The notes under the pieces: model-generated
The model's database searches: none
Seen by the model: the letters and a program-made list of their open reading frames with translations, nothing else
Told to the model about the DNA's origin: nothing
Assembly (NCBI RefSeq): GCF_004803895.1
Contig: NZ_CP021978.1
Coordinates: 5,766,001-5,830,000 of the forward strand
Reading direction: 5' to 3'
From: Streptomyces hawaiiensis
GTDB taxonomy: Bacteria; Actinomycetota; Actinomycetes; Streptomycetales; Streptomycetaceae
Length of the DNA stretch: 64,000 nt
Made by a program: the position numbers and the translations under genes
In this document: positions 35,725-44,001 of the stretch, piece by piece
Numbering within the stretch: position 1 is the stretch's first letter
Layout: each line of letters opens with the position of its first letter

Positions 35725-36558
35725 TCAGCTTTCGTGTCGGTACAGCGGGGTGACTCGACGGCTCTCCAGCACTTCCAGCGTCTCGGGGTCGTAACGACAC
35801 GAGATCAGCGTCGAGAAGCGTCGAGTGCGAACCTCTCGGTACAGCTCCGCCAAGTGGTGCTCCAAGTAGTGCACGACTCCGTTCGCCCCTATGGCGTGGA
35901 TACCGGCGATGTACAAAAACGTCCCACGGCCATCCAGGCGCGGGAGCCGTCCGAGGTAGCCGAAGTCGCCTGCTGAGCCGTCCTCATCCATCGGGGACCG
36001 ATACGTCTCGCCTGTCTTCTGGTCCATCAGGTGCCAGGCACGGTCCTTCTCAAACCGCAGGTTGTGGTCACCCTCCAACACTTGGGCGACGATGGGGGAC
36101 AGTCGCGGACCGCAGATGACCACGTGGTTGTCACGGTTGAGGTTGACGATGCCGCTGGGTGGGATCACCTCGTACTGAGCCTCAAGCTTCATCCCTCCGA
36201 GAAGCTTGCGCAGATGCTCAAAGTTGTCGAGATCTTCCCGCACCACGACCGCACTCGGGTTCTGGTCGGGCTCTTTGCCAGCCTCGGTCTTTCCGCCGAG
36301 CGAGACGGTGACCAGGTCTGTGCCAAAGAACGCCCGCTCGGGGGGTGGCCCGGCAGACGCCAGTTGTCCCACTCGCCCCCGGCTCACGCCAAGGTTCTTG
36401 GCGATCTCGGCTTGTGTCATGCCTGACGCTTGCGCCTCTTCGATGGCTTCTCGGCGAATGCGGGACAGCTCCAGCACCCAGGCCTGATAGGTCGCCATCA
36501 GGTCAATCGCGGCCTTGGCTCGCTCGACCGGGACCGCGATGTCAGCGACCCGCTTCAT
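35725..36558 (-). CDS. HTH protein with unrecognised C-terminal sensor-like domain (AICE cargo)
   Basis: A 277-residue protein. Residues about 30-65 form a helix-turn-helix (MTQAEIAKNLGVSRGRVGQL). After a linker, the C-terminal 150 residues make an alpha/beta domain with NHVVICGPRLSPIVAQVL, DFGYLGRLPRLDGRGTFLY and AGIHAIGANGVVHYLE. The GPxxS and glycine-rich turns suggest a nucleotide- or ligand-binding fold, but I do not recognise it. It precedes and is coupled to the PP2C-like gene. ATG 36558 is used; GTG 36570 is an alternative. Base composition is lower in GC than the chromosome. Confidence 0.7.
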   Translation of the reverse strand: MKRVADIAVPVERAKAAIDLMATYQAWVLELSRIRREAIEEAQASGMTQAEIAKNLGVSRGRVGQLASAGPPPERAFFGTDLVTVSLGGKTEAGKEPDQNPSAVVVREDLDNFEHLRKLLGGMKLEAQYEVIPPSGIVNLNRDNHVVICGPRLSPIVAQVLEGDHNLRFEKDRAWHLMDQKTGETYRSPMDEDGSAGDFGYLGRLPRLDGRGTFLYIAGIHAIGANGVVHYLEHHLAELYREVRTRRFSTLISCRYDPETLEVLESRRVTPLYRHES

Positions 36559-36570
36559 GTCGTCGTGCAC

Positions 36571-37024
36571 GACTCTCCAATCGCTCGCCTAGGGGGGCTA
36601 ACGAACTGTATCGCGAGAGGGGGTTGCGCGCAGCCTTGGGTTTGCTTACGGTACCTATCAGGCGACTCGGCAAGCCCCCCTAAGCAGCAGTGAAGGGAGT
36701 GCTTGCACTGGTTTGACCTGCATAAATGCGCCTGGAGGAAAGCCCGCGGGGGTGAGTACGAAGGAAGCGTCGGTTCCTTGACAACTGAATGGGGATTACG
36801 CCGCCTCTCCTCGGCCAAGTAGGCGGCCGCACGGGGTCACTCCCGTGCTAGGTGCAGCGCAACTCAATCTCCGCAGTCTGCTGCGGCCGGTTGCCTCCGC
36901 TGCTCGTCTCGTACGAGCAGCGCTGAGGGGAGCCGGACCTACCGACTTCAACGGCGCGCGGTCCCGGTGCGGGAACACCGGGACCGCTGTTCGGGCCGTT
37001 CCTGTGCGAGAGGAACAAGACCCA
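36571..37024. promoter_or_regulatory. AICE divergent control region
   Basis: About 450 bases without a convincing gene separate the leftward cargo pair from the rightward transfer genes. It includes TGCTCGT-CTCGT-ACGAGCA (36901-36919), a possible operator, and an 11-bp stem CGGTCCCGGTG (36959-36969 with 36976-36986) in the leader of the rightward operon. A GAGAGGAAC ribosome site precedes ATG 37025. Confidence 0.5.
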
Positions 37025-37294
37025 ATGGACCACATCGTTACTGTTCAGGACGCTGTTACCGCATTCGCGGACTACATGGAGCCGACGGACGCGGAACTGG
37101 CCGCGATCGAGCGGGAGATGCCCGTCATCCTGGCGGACGTCGACCTGCTGGACGCGCAGATCATCACCCTGGACCGCGTCCCGACCGAGCTGGACAACCG
37201 GCGCCTGCGCCGGGCCCGCCGCCGGGCCCTGGCCGCGAGGCTCGCCGTGGCCAACCCCACCGCCGCCGCGACGGTGCCCGGGGGTGCCGCATGA
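37025..37294 (+). CDS. Small AICE protein (DUF6284-like)
   Basis: An 89-residue acidic protein, MEPTDAELAAIEREMPVILA near its start, with an arginine-rich helix later (RRLRRARRRALAARLA). It resembles small proteins found first in the transfer operons of many Streptomyces elements (DUF6284, from memory). No function is known. Its stop overlaps the next ATG (ATGA). Confidence 0.7.
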   Translation: MDHIVTVQDAVTAFADYMEPTDAELAAIEREMPVILADVDLLDAQIITLDRVPTELDNRRLRRARRRALAARLAVANPTAAATVPGGAA

Positions 37295-38409
37295 AGGCCA
37301 AGACGGCATTGCCCGCTGTGGCGATGACGGCCGTGTCCATGGTGCTCACCCTGGCCGTGGTGATGATGTGGCTGGGCAAGGCGGTGCCGTGGCCGGTCGC
37401 CCTGGTTGTCGGTCTCGGTATCGACGGGGGATGGCTGGCCACCCTCGCTTACGAGCGGCGCCTTGCCGCGCAGGGCGACCACAACCGTGCCGTGACCGCC
37501 GTGGGTTGGGGCTTCGGTCTGCTCGCCACCGGTGTCCTGGTGATCCACGCACTGACCGCTGAGGATTCGGCGGGTGCGTGGCTGGCGGTGTCCTGGCTGC
37601 CGGTCGCCGCTAAGGCCCTGTGGCTCGTTCACAGCCTGTGGGAACAGACCGCTCTGACTCCCAAGGCGCTGGAATCGATCCGCGCTATTCAGCAGCAGGC
37701 ACGGGACGCTGCCGCGCTGGACCGGGCCCGGCTGCGGGCCGCAGCAGGAACGGAACAGACCCGGCTGACGGCGGTCACAGCAGCAGGCGCCCGCGTCGCC
37801 CGCGTCCAGGCCACGACTGCCAAGAAGCTGGCGGGGGCATGGTCGACCCTGGAAAGCACCCACCAGGGGGAGGGCACCGCCCGTGCCCTAGCGGGCACGT
37901 CCACAGGCTGGGCACTGCCCACCTGGGCCACCACTGCCAGCCCGATCGCAGACGGTGGCGCGGATGCGGAGGAATCGACCGAGACCGGGATGGAACGGTC
38001 TACGGCTGAGCTGGAGAAATCGACCCCGCTCACCGTCACCCTGACCCGCCTGCCCCTGCCCGATCCCGTCCCCCTCGACATCGGCAAACCGGGCCCCACA
38101 GGCACCCCGATCCTGCCCCTGGTCGCCCCGACCCCGGAGCCGATCGAGGCAGCCCCGATCCGGCCGGTTGCGCGGCCGGTTGCGGCGGAGTCGACCCGGC
38201 CGGTCCGGGCGACGGGTCGGGTGCCGGATGCGGCGAAGACACCGCGTGTGCGGCGCAGCCCTGAACAGCTCATGACTGAAGCCCGCACGCTGACGGCCGA
38301 CTGGCCCGACGCACAGATCACGGGTGAGGGTCTGCGCCGGGCCCTGCGCACCTCCCCGGCCAACGCCCGCAAGCTGCGGGATGCGCTGCTGGCTGAGCGG
38401 GCCGCGTGA
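37291..38409 (+). CDS. Spd-like transmembrane transfer protein
   Basis: A 372-residue protein with four predicted membrane segments in the first 125 residues (for example AVSMVLTLAVVMMWLG and WGFGLLATGVLVIHAL), a charged helical middle and a C-terminal tail (RSPEQLMTEARTLTADWPDA) resembling a winged DNA-binding module. Proteins with this layout act in intramycelial spreading (Spd) of Streptomyces plasmids. It overlaps both neighbours by a few bases, so the operon is tightly coupled. Confidence 0.72.
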   Translation: MKAKTALPAVAMTAVSMVLTLAVVMMWLGKAVPWPVALVVGLGIDGGWLATLAYERRLAAQGDHNRAVTAVGWGFGLLATGVLVIHALTAEDSAGAWLAVSWLPVAAKALWLVHSLWEQTALTPKALESIRAIQQQARDAAALDRARLRAAAGTEQTRLTAVTAAGARVARVQATTAKKLAGAWSTLESTHQGEGTARALAGTSTGWALPTWATTASPIADGGADAEESTETGMERSTAELEKSTPLTVTLTRLPLPDPVPLDIGKPGPTGTPILPLVAPTPEPIEAAPIRPVARPVAAESTRPVRATGRVPDAAKTPRVRRSPEQLMTEARTLTADWPDAQITGEGLRRALRTSPANARKLRDALLAERAA

Positions 38410-38756
38410 TGGGGGCGCTGCCGGTGTTCCGGTGGCGCCTGGCCCCGGACGGCTACGCCACCCGCCGCCAACTGCGCGCCCAAGGCCTACGCCCCGGTGG
38501 CCAGGATGTGGCGGCCCAGCTCGAACGCCCCCGCCGCCGCCGAAGCCCGCTGGTCGCCTACCTGTACCGCATCGACCTGGCCAAGCCCGTGCGGCCGATG
38601 ACCCCGGGCCGGTGGGCGGCCCTGGCCAAAGCCAACGCCGCCCGCCGCCTCTGCCCCACCTGCCGCCGCGATGCGGGCTACGTCATCCCGCCCACGCTCG
38701 GCATGTGCACCCCCTGCGCCTTCCCCGAACCCTCCCCTGAGCTGAGGAGTGCCTGA
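38409..38756 (+). CDS. RRQRL-type zinc-binding protein
   Basis: A 115-residue basic protein with an RRQLRAQGLRPGG motif, a family seen in Streptomyces mobile elements, and a zinc knuckle CPTCRRDAGY followed by CTPC. TGATG overlap with the preceding gene indicates coupling; GTG 38406 is an alternative start. Probably a nucleic-acid- or transfer-complex-associated protein; the exact role is unknown. Confidence 0.7.
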   Translation: MGALPVFRWRLAPDGYATRRQLRAQGLRPGGQDVAAQLERPRRRRSPLVAYLYRIDLAKPVRPMTPGRWAALAKANAARRLCPTCRRDAGYVIPPTLGMCTPCAFPEPSPELRSA

Positions 38757-38757
38757 C

Positions 38758-39075
38758 ATGGGCAAGCCCGACACCCGCCGCCTGGACCGCGAGATCCAGG
38801 GCACGACCCGCAAGCTCGAAGCCGTCCAGCAGCGTGAACTGTGGCCGCTCAACGGCGGCGAACGCCGCGCCGTGATCGGCGCCTTGGCCGGCGGCTCCTA
38901 CCGGGTCGTGAGGGGCCGCAGCACCGACCGCGCCGAGCGCCGGTTGGAGACGGCGTGGAACGCGGCCCAGACCCGGCTCATCTCGGAGCTGACCGCGTTG
39001 CAGACCGAGCGGCAGCGGATCGTGAATGAGCACGCCAAGGCCAAGGCCGCGAAGAAGTCCTCGGGGTGGTGGTGA
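38758..39075 (+). CDS. Small helical AICE protein, function unknown
   Basis: A 105-residue basic protein predicted to be mostly helical, with a long charged helix at the end (LQTERQRIVNEHAKAKAAKK). GAGGAG lies eight bases before the ATG. It ends SGWW and overlaps the next frame. No domain is recognised. Confidence 0.65.
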   Translation: MGKPDTRRLDREIQGTTRKLEAVQQRELWPLNGGERRAVIGALAGGSYRVVRGRSTDRAERRLETAWNAAQTRLISELTALQTERQRIVNEHAKAKAAKKSSGWW

Positions 39076-39077
39076 CC

Positions 39078-39248
39078 ATGGCCGCCGTCGAGACGCCTCC
39101 CGGCCAGTGCCCGCAGCGCTGGCAGCACGCATACGACAAGAGCATTCACCGCCGCTTGAAGCCGCGTCAGGACTGCCCGCAGTGCGTCGACCACATGGTC
39201 AACGGCTGCCCCTACCTCATGCCCAAGAAGCCGTCGAGGTGGTGGTGA
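39078..39248 (+). CDS. Tiny cysteine-rich AICE protein
   Basis: A 56-residue protein with CPQCVDH and NGCPYLMP, a possible zinc site, ending RWW like its upstream neighbour ends GWW. Start ATG follows the previous stop by two bases. Function unknown. Confidence 0.6.
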   Translation: MAAVETPPGQCPQRWQHAYDKSIHRRLKPRQDCPQCVDHMVNGCPYLMPKKPSRWW

Positions 39249-39250
39249 GC

Positions 39251-39445
39251 ATGCCGCGCACAGCCCGCACGACCGCCCCGAATACGCACTTTCACTGCCC
39301 GGACTGCGGGCCGCTGGTCTTCGGCGTGACCCGGGCCATCTGCGGCCACGTCATCCCCGCCCCGGTCGTCGGCGACGGCCCGGAACGCAAGTGCCCGGCC
39401 TGCAAGGCGGCCCTGCGCGCCCACCAGCGCAGCCACCGCCGCTAG
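39251..39445 (+). CDS. Tiny zinc-ribbon AICE protein
   Basis: A 64-residue protein with two CxxC pairs (CPDCGP and CPACKA), probably a zinc ribbon. It is the third consecutive Cys-rich small protein of the operon. ATG 39251 is used; GTG 39245 is possible. Confidence 0.62.
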   Translation: MPRTARTTAPNTHFHCPDCGPLVFGVTRAICGHVIPAPVVGDGPERKCPACKAALRAHQRSHRR

Positions 39446-39452
39446 CCCTGCC

Positions 39453-39478
39453 GGCGCCGCCCTTGCCAGGGCGGCGCC
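39453..39478 (+). terminator. Hairpin upstream of the tra gene
   Basis: A 10-bp stem GGCGCCGCCC/GGGCGGCGCC with a TTGCCA loop lies between the small zinc-protein genes and the FtsK-like gene. It may separate transcription or reduce read-through. Confidence 0.6.
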
Positions 39479-39524
39479 CCCTCATCTTCCCGCCCCGCGT
39501 GGGGCAGTCAGGAGCCCTCCCGTC

Positions 39525-41660
39525 ATGGGTGACAACGTCGTTCACCTGCACAAGAACACCGACCCGCCCGCCGACACCGAGCTGTCGGCCGACACCGCGT
39601 CCGTGACCACGCTGACCGTGGTCCCCGAACCCGCACCGCCCGCCCCCGTGCCCCTGTGGGTGCGCTCCGGACGGGCCATCAAGACCGCCGCCACCCACGA
39701 GAACACCAAGACCGCCGCCCGCGCGGCGGCCCGCCACGGCATGTACACGTTCAACGGGGGCCGGATCGTGGCCCGCCGTACCTGGGACGGCCGCACCGGC
39801 TCCCGGTACGAGCGCTACATGCGTGCGGCCGAAGCCGCGGGGAACATGGAGCTGGCCGCTGAGTGGGAGGAGCGGTTGCAGCGCTTCCGTGACGCCCGGC
39901 ACCGCCGCCGCATGGACCTGCTGCACTCCCCGCTCGACGCGGCAAAGGCGGTCGGGGTCGGCGCCGGGATGAGCGTTGGCCTGCTGGTCGCCCTCGGGAT
40001 CGTGATGGCGCTCAACACCAAGCAGGTCGGGGACGTCATCACCCCGCTGACCGCGACCATCGAGTTCATCGGCACCCTCATGCGGATCGTGCAAATCGTC
40101 TGGGGACCGGCCATCACCATCGGCCCGTTCCTGGCCCTGCTCGCCCTGTGGGCGGTGGGCCGCAAGCAGCAGGCCGCACCCCAGTGGGCCCTTCCCGCCA
40201 ACGTCCGATCGGGCGAGGGTGAGCCGATCACCCCGTCCATCGTGGTCAAGGCCCTGCGCGACCTGGGGATCGCCCCACTGAAGAACGCCATCAAGGAGAT
40301 GGGCGACGCCGGCGCCTCGATGCTCGGCCCGATCCGGATTGCCGGATGCGGCGTCGAGGTCGACGTCACCCTCCCCTCGGGAGTGTCGACGATCGAGGTG
40401 CAGAACCGGCGCCGCAAGCTCGCCGAGAACCTCACCCGGCACGAGCATGAGGTGTTCATCACCATCCCCCAGGCCGCCCGCACCGTGCGGCTGTGGATCG
40501 CCGACTCCGGGGCCCTGGACGAGCCGATCGGCCCGTCCCCGCTTGTCACCGACGACACGATGACCGCCGACTACACCAAGGGCAAGGCCCCCTGGGGCCA
40601 GGACCTACGCGGCGACACTGCCGCCCTGAGCCTGTATCAGCGCCACCTGCTCATCACCGGCCTGTCCAACCAGGGCAAGACGGCCGCGCTGCGGGCGCTC
40701 GCCCTGTGGCTGGCCCTTGACCGGTCGGTGGAGTTCTGGATGGGCGACCTCAAGGGCGCTGGGGACTGGGCCATGTTCGACGGGATCGCCACCCGGCTCA
40801 TCCAGGGACCGACCGATGAGCACGTCATCCAGGTCACGGAGATGGTGGAGGACGCGGTGGAGGAGATGAACCGCCGCCTCCAGGCGCCGCCCGGCACGGA
40901 GTTCCCGCTGCTGGTCGTCATCGTGGACGAGGCGCAGGTCGCGTTCATGTGCCCGGTCAAGGGCGACGACAAGCGCCCCTACGGTGGCTCCAGCGCCACT
41001 TCCCGCTACTACATGGGCGCCCGGAAGATCCACAACCAGGGCCGCGCCGTCAACGTCCTGCTCTGGCAGGGCACGCAGGACCCCACCGACCAGAACCTTC
41101 CCAAGCTGGTTCGCGAGGGCGCCCACACGCGGGCATCGCTCGCGCTGGGCACCGAGTCGCAGGCCCGCATGGCGCTGGGCGACAAGGCCGTGGATGGCGG
41201 CGCCGCTCCCAACCTGCTGCGTCCGGGTCTGGACAAGGGAACCCTGGTCGTCGCCTCCGATGGCATCGAGATCCCCAAGGGGCAGTCGTCCATCACGGTG
41301 CGCACGCACTACATCAGCACCGACGACGCCAAGGCGATCGCATCCCGCGCCAAGGCGCTGCGCGATGGTGTCACCACCCTGCACGTCATTGAGCGGGGCG
41401 AGGAGCGTGACTCGCTCGCCGACATCGCGAGCGTGGTCGGCGACGCGCCTCGGTTGCGCACGCAGGACGTCCTCAAGCGGCTCGCGATGCTCAGCGAGGA
41501 CGCCTACGGCAAGTGGTCGTTCATCGATCTCAAGCGGGTGCTGGACGGCACCGGAGCCGAGCCCTACAAGTCCGACGGCGTCATGGTCGTCAGCCGCGAC
41601 CGCGTCGCCCGCGCCCTCGCCAACCGCGACGGAGACGGTTCCGCTTCCGCCGACGGATGA
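39525..41660 (+). CDS. FtsK/SpoIIIE-like conjugal DNA-transfer ATPase (Tra)
   Basis: A 711-residue protein. Two or more membrane segments lie around residues 145-215 (GMSVGLLVALGIVMAL; ITIGPFLALLALWAVG). The ATPase follows with Walker A GLSNQGKTAALRA (about residue 380) and Walker B LLVVIVDEAQ. The C-terminal 100 residues look like a winged-helix DNA-reading domain. In AICEs one such hexameric pump moves double-stranded DNA between mycelia and recognises short clt repeats. A repeat array directly follows this gene. Confidence 0.92.
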   Translation: MGDNVVHLHKNTDPPADTELSADTASVTTLTVVPEPAPPAPVPLWVRSGRAIKTAATHENTKTAARAAARHGMYTFNGGRIVARRTWDGRTGSRYERYMRAAEAAGNMELAAEWEERLQRFRDARHRRRMDLLHSPLDAAKAVGVGAGMSVGLLVALGIVMALNTKQVGDVITPLTATIEFIGTLMRIVQIVWGPAITIGPFLALLALWAVGRKQQAAPQWALPANVRSGEGEPITPSIVVKALRDLGIAPLKNAIKEMGDAGASMLGPIRIAGCGVEVDVTLPSGVSTIEVQNRRRKLAENLTRHEHEVFITIPQAARTVRLWIADSGALDEPIGPSPLVTDDTMTADYTKGKAPWGQDLRGDTAALSLYQRHLLITGLSNQGKTAALRALALWLALDRSVEFWMGDLKGAGDWAMFDGIATRLIQGPTDEHVIQVTEMVEDAVEEMNRRLQAPPGTEFPLLVVIVDEAQVAFMCPVKGDDKRPYGGSSATSRYYMGARKIHNQGRAVNVLLWQGTQDPTDQNLPKLVREGAHTRASLALGTESQARMALGDKAVDGGAAPNLLRPGLDKGTLVVASDGIEIPKGQSSITVRTHYISTDDAKAIASRAKALRDGVTTLHVIERGEERDSLADIASVVGDAPRLRTQDVLKRLAMLSEDAYGKWSFIDLKRVLDGTGAEPYKSDGVMVVSRDRVARALANRDGDGSASADG

Positions 41661-41840
41661 CAGGGAGCCGACCCCGACGGGTCAGGGAGGCAGGGAGAAC
41701 TCCCTGACCCACCTCCCTGACCCACCTCCCTGGCCCTGACCTGCACGAATGATCAATCAGGGAGTCAGGGAGGCGTTGCAGGCCAGGCCCCTGAAACCCC
41801 CGCCATACGGCACCCCGAAGGGGGTGTCTCAGCCTCCCTG
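41661..41840. repeat. CAGGGAG heptamer array, candidate clt transfer locus
   Basis: CAGGGAG or its complement occurs nine times in 180 bases: direct at 41661, 41683, 41691, 41758 and 41766; inverted at 41700, 41713, 41726 and 41834. Three inverted copies are spaced 13 bases apart. TraB-type pumps bind short repeats next to their gene, so this is a good candidate recognition locus. Confidence 0.65.
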
Positions 41841-41864
41841 AACCGGCACCGGAAGGGATTCCGC

Positions 41865-42329
41865 ATGTACCCCGAACACCCCGGCCACTCGCCCACCGAA
41901 CGGGCCGTGGAAGTCCACCACCCCACCCCCATCACGCCCGCCGCCGTGACGCCGGCACCGCTCGTTCCCGTCCAGCCCGGCAGCGTCCCGGCCGTGGCGA
42001 GCGTGGTCCTGCCCGACGGCCGCGTCGTCACCGGCTACGCCATCAACCCCGCCCAGCCCGAGCCGGTGGCCGTCAAGCCACCCGTCTCCCGCGCGGCGGT
42101 GAACGTCGCCCTCGGCGGGGTCGGATTCCTCGCGGTGTGCGGCGGGCTGATCCTGCTCACCTCGTTCATCGCCGCGCTCACCGCGTTCATCACCCAACTC
42201 ATCACCCTCGCCGCCGTCATCTTCGGCGGATGGATCGCCGTGCAGATCTTCAGCGCGAGCAGCCACCAGGGCGGCACCACGGTGAACATCCGCAAGGCCA
42301 CGTTCAAGCGCAACCACTTCCACAGCTAG
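41865..42329 (+). CDS. Small AICE membrane protein
   Basis: A 154-residue protein: a proline-rich cytoplasmic N-terminus, two close hydrophobic segments (about residues 82-101 and 104-128, for example GFLAVCGGLILLTSFIAALT), and a basic histidine-containing tail. It follows the transfer ATPase and repeat array, so a role in spreading or pore assembly is plausible. I cannot place it in a family with certainty. Confidence 0.68.
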   Translation: MYPEHPGHSPTERAVEVHHPTPITPAAVTPAPLVPVQPGSVPAVASVVLPDGRVVTGYAINPAQPEPVAVKPPVSRAAVNVALGGVGFLAVCGGLILLTSFIAALTAFITQLITLAAVIFGGWIAVQIFSASSHQGGTTVNIRKATFKRNHFHS

Positions 42330-42337
42330 ATACGCCA

Positions 42338-42373
42338 AGGGCGGCCCCCTCTCGCCAAAGACCGGGCCGCCCT
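42338..42373 (+). terminator. Hairpin after membrane-protein gene
   Basis: A 10-bp AGGGCGGCCC/GGGCCGCCCT stem with a 16-base loop, nine bases after the stop codon. Confidence 0.6.
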
Positions 42374-42413
42374 GACCATCCAGACCGCTAGCGACGAACT
42401 GGAGACATCCAGC

Positions 42414-42761
42414 ATGACGCAACCCACCGACATCCGGCGAGCACTCGGCTTACTCGGACTCGCCGTGATCATGCACCGCTACTTCGAACTGGGCGGCTGG
42501 ACCACCGTGCAGCCGGCCCACCCCCAGCACCGGGGCCGCGTGCGCGGCTACCGACACGGCCAGCACTTCGACGGCCCCTACGTCGCCGCGTACGGCAAGG
42601 GCGGCGGCAAAGCCACCGTGGACGAGATTCGCACCGCCAAGGGCATCGACTGGTCCACCGATCACCTGAAGCTCAGGGAGGCGCTCCCCCCGGCCTACAC
42701 CGAGTGGATCGGCCGCGCCTACCTCGCCACCCTCGCCCCCGCGCTGGAGGTGGCCGCGTGA
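42414..42761 (+). CDS. AICE protein of unknown function preceding prim-pol
   Basis: A 115-residue protein without a recognised domain. It has a mildly hydrophobic N-terminal helix (RALGLLGLAVIMHRYFELGG) and a glycine-rich centre (YGKGGGKATVDE). Its stop overlaps the prim-pol start (GTGA), tying it to the replication genes. Confidence 0.62.
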   Translation: MTQPTDIRRALGLLGLAVIMHRYFELGGWTTVQPAHPQHRGRVRGYRHGQHFDGPYVAAYGKGGGKATVDEIRTAKGIDWSTDHLKLREALPPAYTEWIGRAYLATLAPALEVAA

Positions 42762-43651
42762 ACGAGCACCTGACCCGCGCTGCCCTAAACGCCGCCGAAC
42801 GCGGCTGGCACGTCTTCCCCCTGCGTCCCAACACCAAGCGGCCCGCCCTGCACGGGGAAACCGCCTGCCCGCGCACCGGGGCCTGCGCGAGCGGACACCG
42901 CAAGTGGGAGGAGCGGGCCACCACCGACCCCGACCGCATCCGGGCCGCCTGGGCGCACGCCCCGTTCAACGTCGGTATCGCAACCGGCCCGTCCGGGCTG
43001 CTGGTCGTCGACCTGGACGTGCCCAAGGACAACAGCAGCACCGACGCGCCTGACGGCGCGGCGACCTTTGAGGCGCTCTGCGAGCGCACCGGGCAGCCCG
43101 TCCCGCGCACCCGCACGGTGCGGACCGCGAGCGGTGGGCTGCACCTGTACTTCACTGCCCCCGCCGCCGTGCGGCTGCACAACACCGCCGGGACACTCGC
43201 CCCGCTGGTCGACACCCGCGCATGGGGCGGGTACGTCGTCGCCGCCGGCAGCACCATCGGCGGCGCCGCGTACGAGGCTGTGGGCCCGGCCCTGCTGCGA
43301 CCCGTGCCCGACTGGCTCAAGGCCCTGCTGGTGCCCGCCCATCCGGTCAACCGGCCCGCAACGGCCACCGGAAGGCGGCATCGGCCCTACGTCGACGCCG
43401 CCCTGGCCAAGGAGACGGCCGCCGTCTCGTCAGCCCGTGAGGGGCAGCGCAACGCCATGCTCCTGCGTGCTGGGCGGGCATTGGGCCGGTTCGTCGCGTC
43501 CGGTGATCTGACCCGCACCGAGGTGGAGACGGCTCTTCAAGGGGCGGGGGAGTCGGCCGGCCTGCCGACGGCCGAGTGCCGCGCCACCCTGCGCAGCGCC
43601 CTGGACTGGTCCATCACCCACAACCAGACCAGCACGCGGGAGGCGGCATGA
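42758..43651 (+). CDS. Bifunctional DNA primase/polymerase (prim-pol) domain protein
   Basis: A 297-residue archaeo-eukaryotic primase-like protein. It begins with the family's WHVFPLRPNTKRP, has NVGIATGPSGLLVVDLD with the catalytic D-x-D, and SGGLHLYF with the conserved histidine. A helical C-terminus follows. In this class of AICEs prim-pol proteins replace RepSA-type initiators during replication of the excised circle. It overlaps its neighbours by four bases on each side. Confidence 0.9.
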   Translation: MNEHLTRAALNAAERGWHVFPLRPNTKRPALHGETACPRTGACASGHRKWEERATTDPDRIRAAWAHAPFNVGIATGPSGLLVVDLDVPKDNSSTDAPDGAATFEALCERTGQPVPRTRTVRTASGGLHLYFTAPAAVRLHNTAGTLAPLVDTRAWGGYVVAAGSTIGGAAYEAVGPALLRPVPDWLKALLVPAHPVNRPATATGRRHRPYVDAALAKETAAVSSAREGQRNAMLLRAGRALGRFVASGDLTRTEVETALQGAGESAGLPTAECRATLRSALDWSITHNQTSTREAA

Positions 43652-44001
43652 ACACCCGCCCCCTCCCCTTGAAGAGCACCACCGATTCCCCGGCCGGTCC
43701 GCTCGCCGCACGGTCAACTGCACCCCGGGGCACCGTGGGCGAGCCGAATGGCGCCGCCCGTCAGGGCGTCCGAACTGCTTGTAGCCCTGACCTGCACGGC
43801 GACGACGGACGCCGCCCCATCGCGTGGCTGCACATCGTCACCCCGCGCGGCGCCGTCCCCACCGCCACCTCGAAGTGCGCGTGCGGACGCGACCGCTCGG
43901 CTGTCGGCAAACCCCGGGTGCTCGCCCTGATCGACGACCACGCCGCACACCGCACCGTGTGCCCCCTGCGCAACTCCCAGGAAGGAAGGGCCGCCGCATG
44001 A
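43648..44001 (+). CDS. Small CxC/HxxH AICE protein
   Basis: A 117-residue protein with a disordered N-terminal half and a C-terminal KCACGRD...DDHAAHRTVC segment that could bind zinc. Both ends overlap neighbours (ATGA), placing it between prim-pol and the DUF3631 ATPase. It might be a replication accessory protein; nothing more can be supported. Confidence 0.65.
   Translation: MNTRPLPLKSTTDSPAGPLAARSTAPRGTVGEPNGAARQGVRTACSPDLHGDDGRRPIAWLHIVTPRGAVPTATSKCACGRDRSAVGKPRVLALIDDHAAHRTVCPLRNSQEGRAAA

Noticed and set aside
36555..36818. Minus-strand 87-codon frame in the AICE control region
   Set aside because: It overlaps the start of the HTH gene and has no ribosome site or gene-like codon bias.
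39525..41660. Chromosomal FtsK cell-division protein
   Set aside because: The size, few membrane segments and AICE context fit a conjugation pump and not the division protein.
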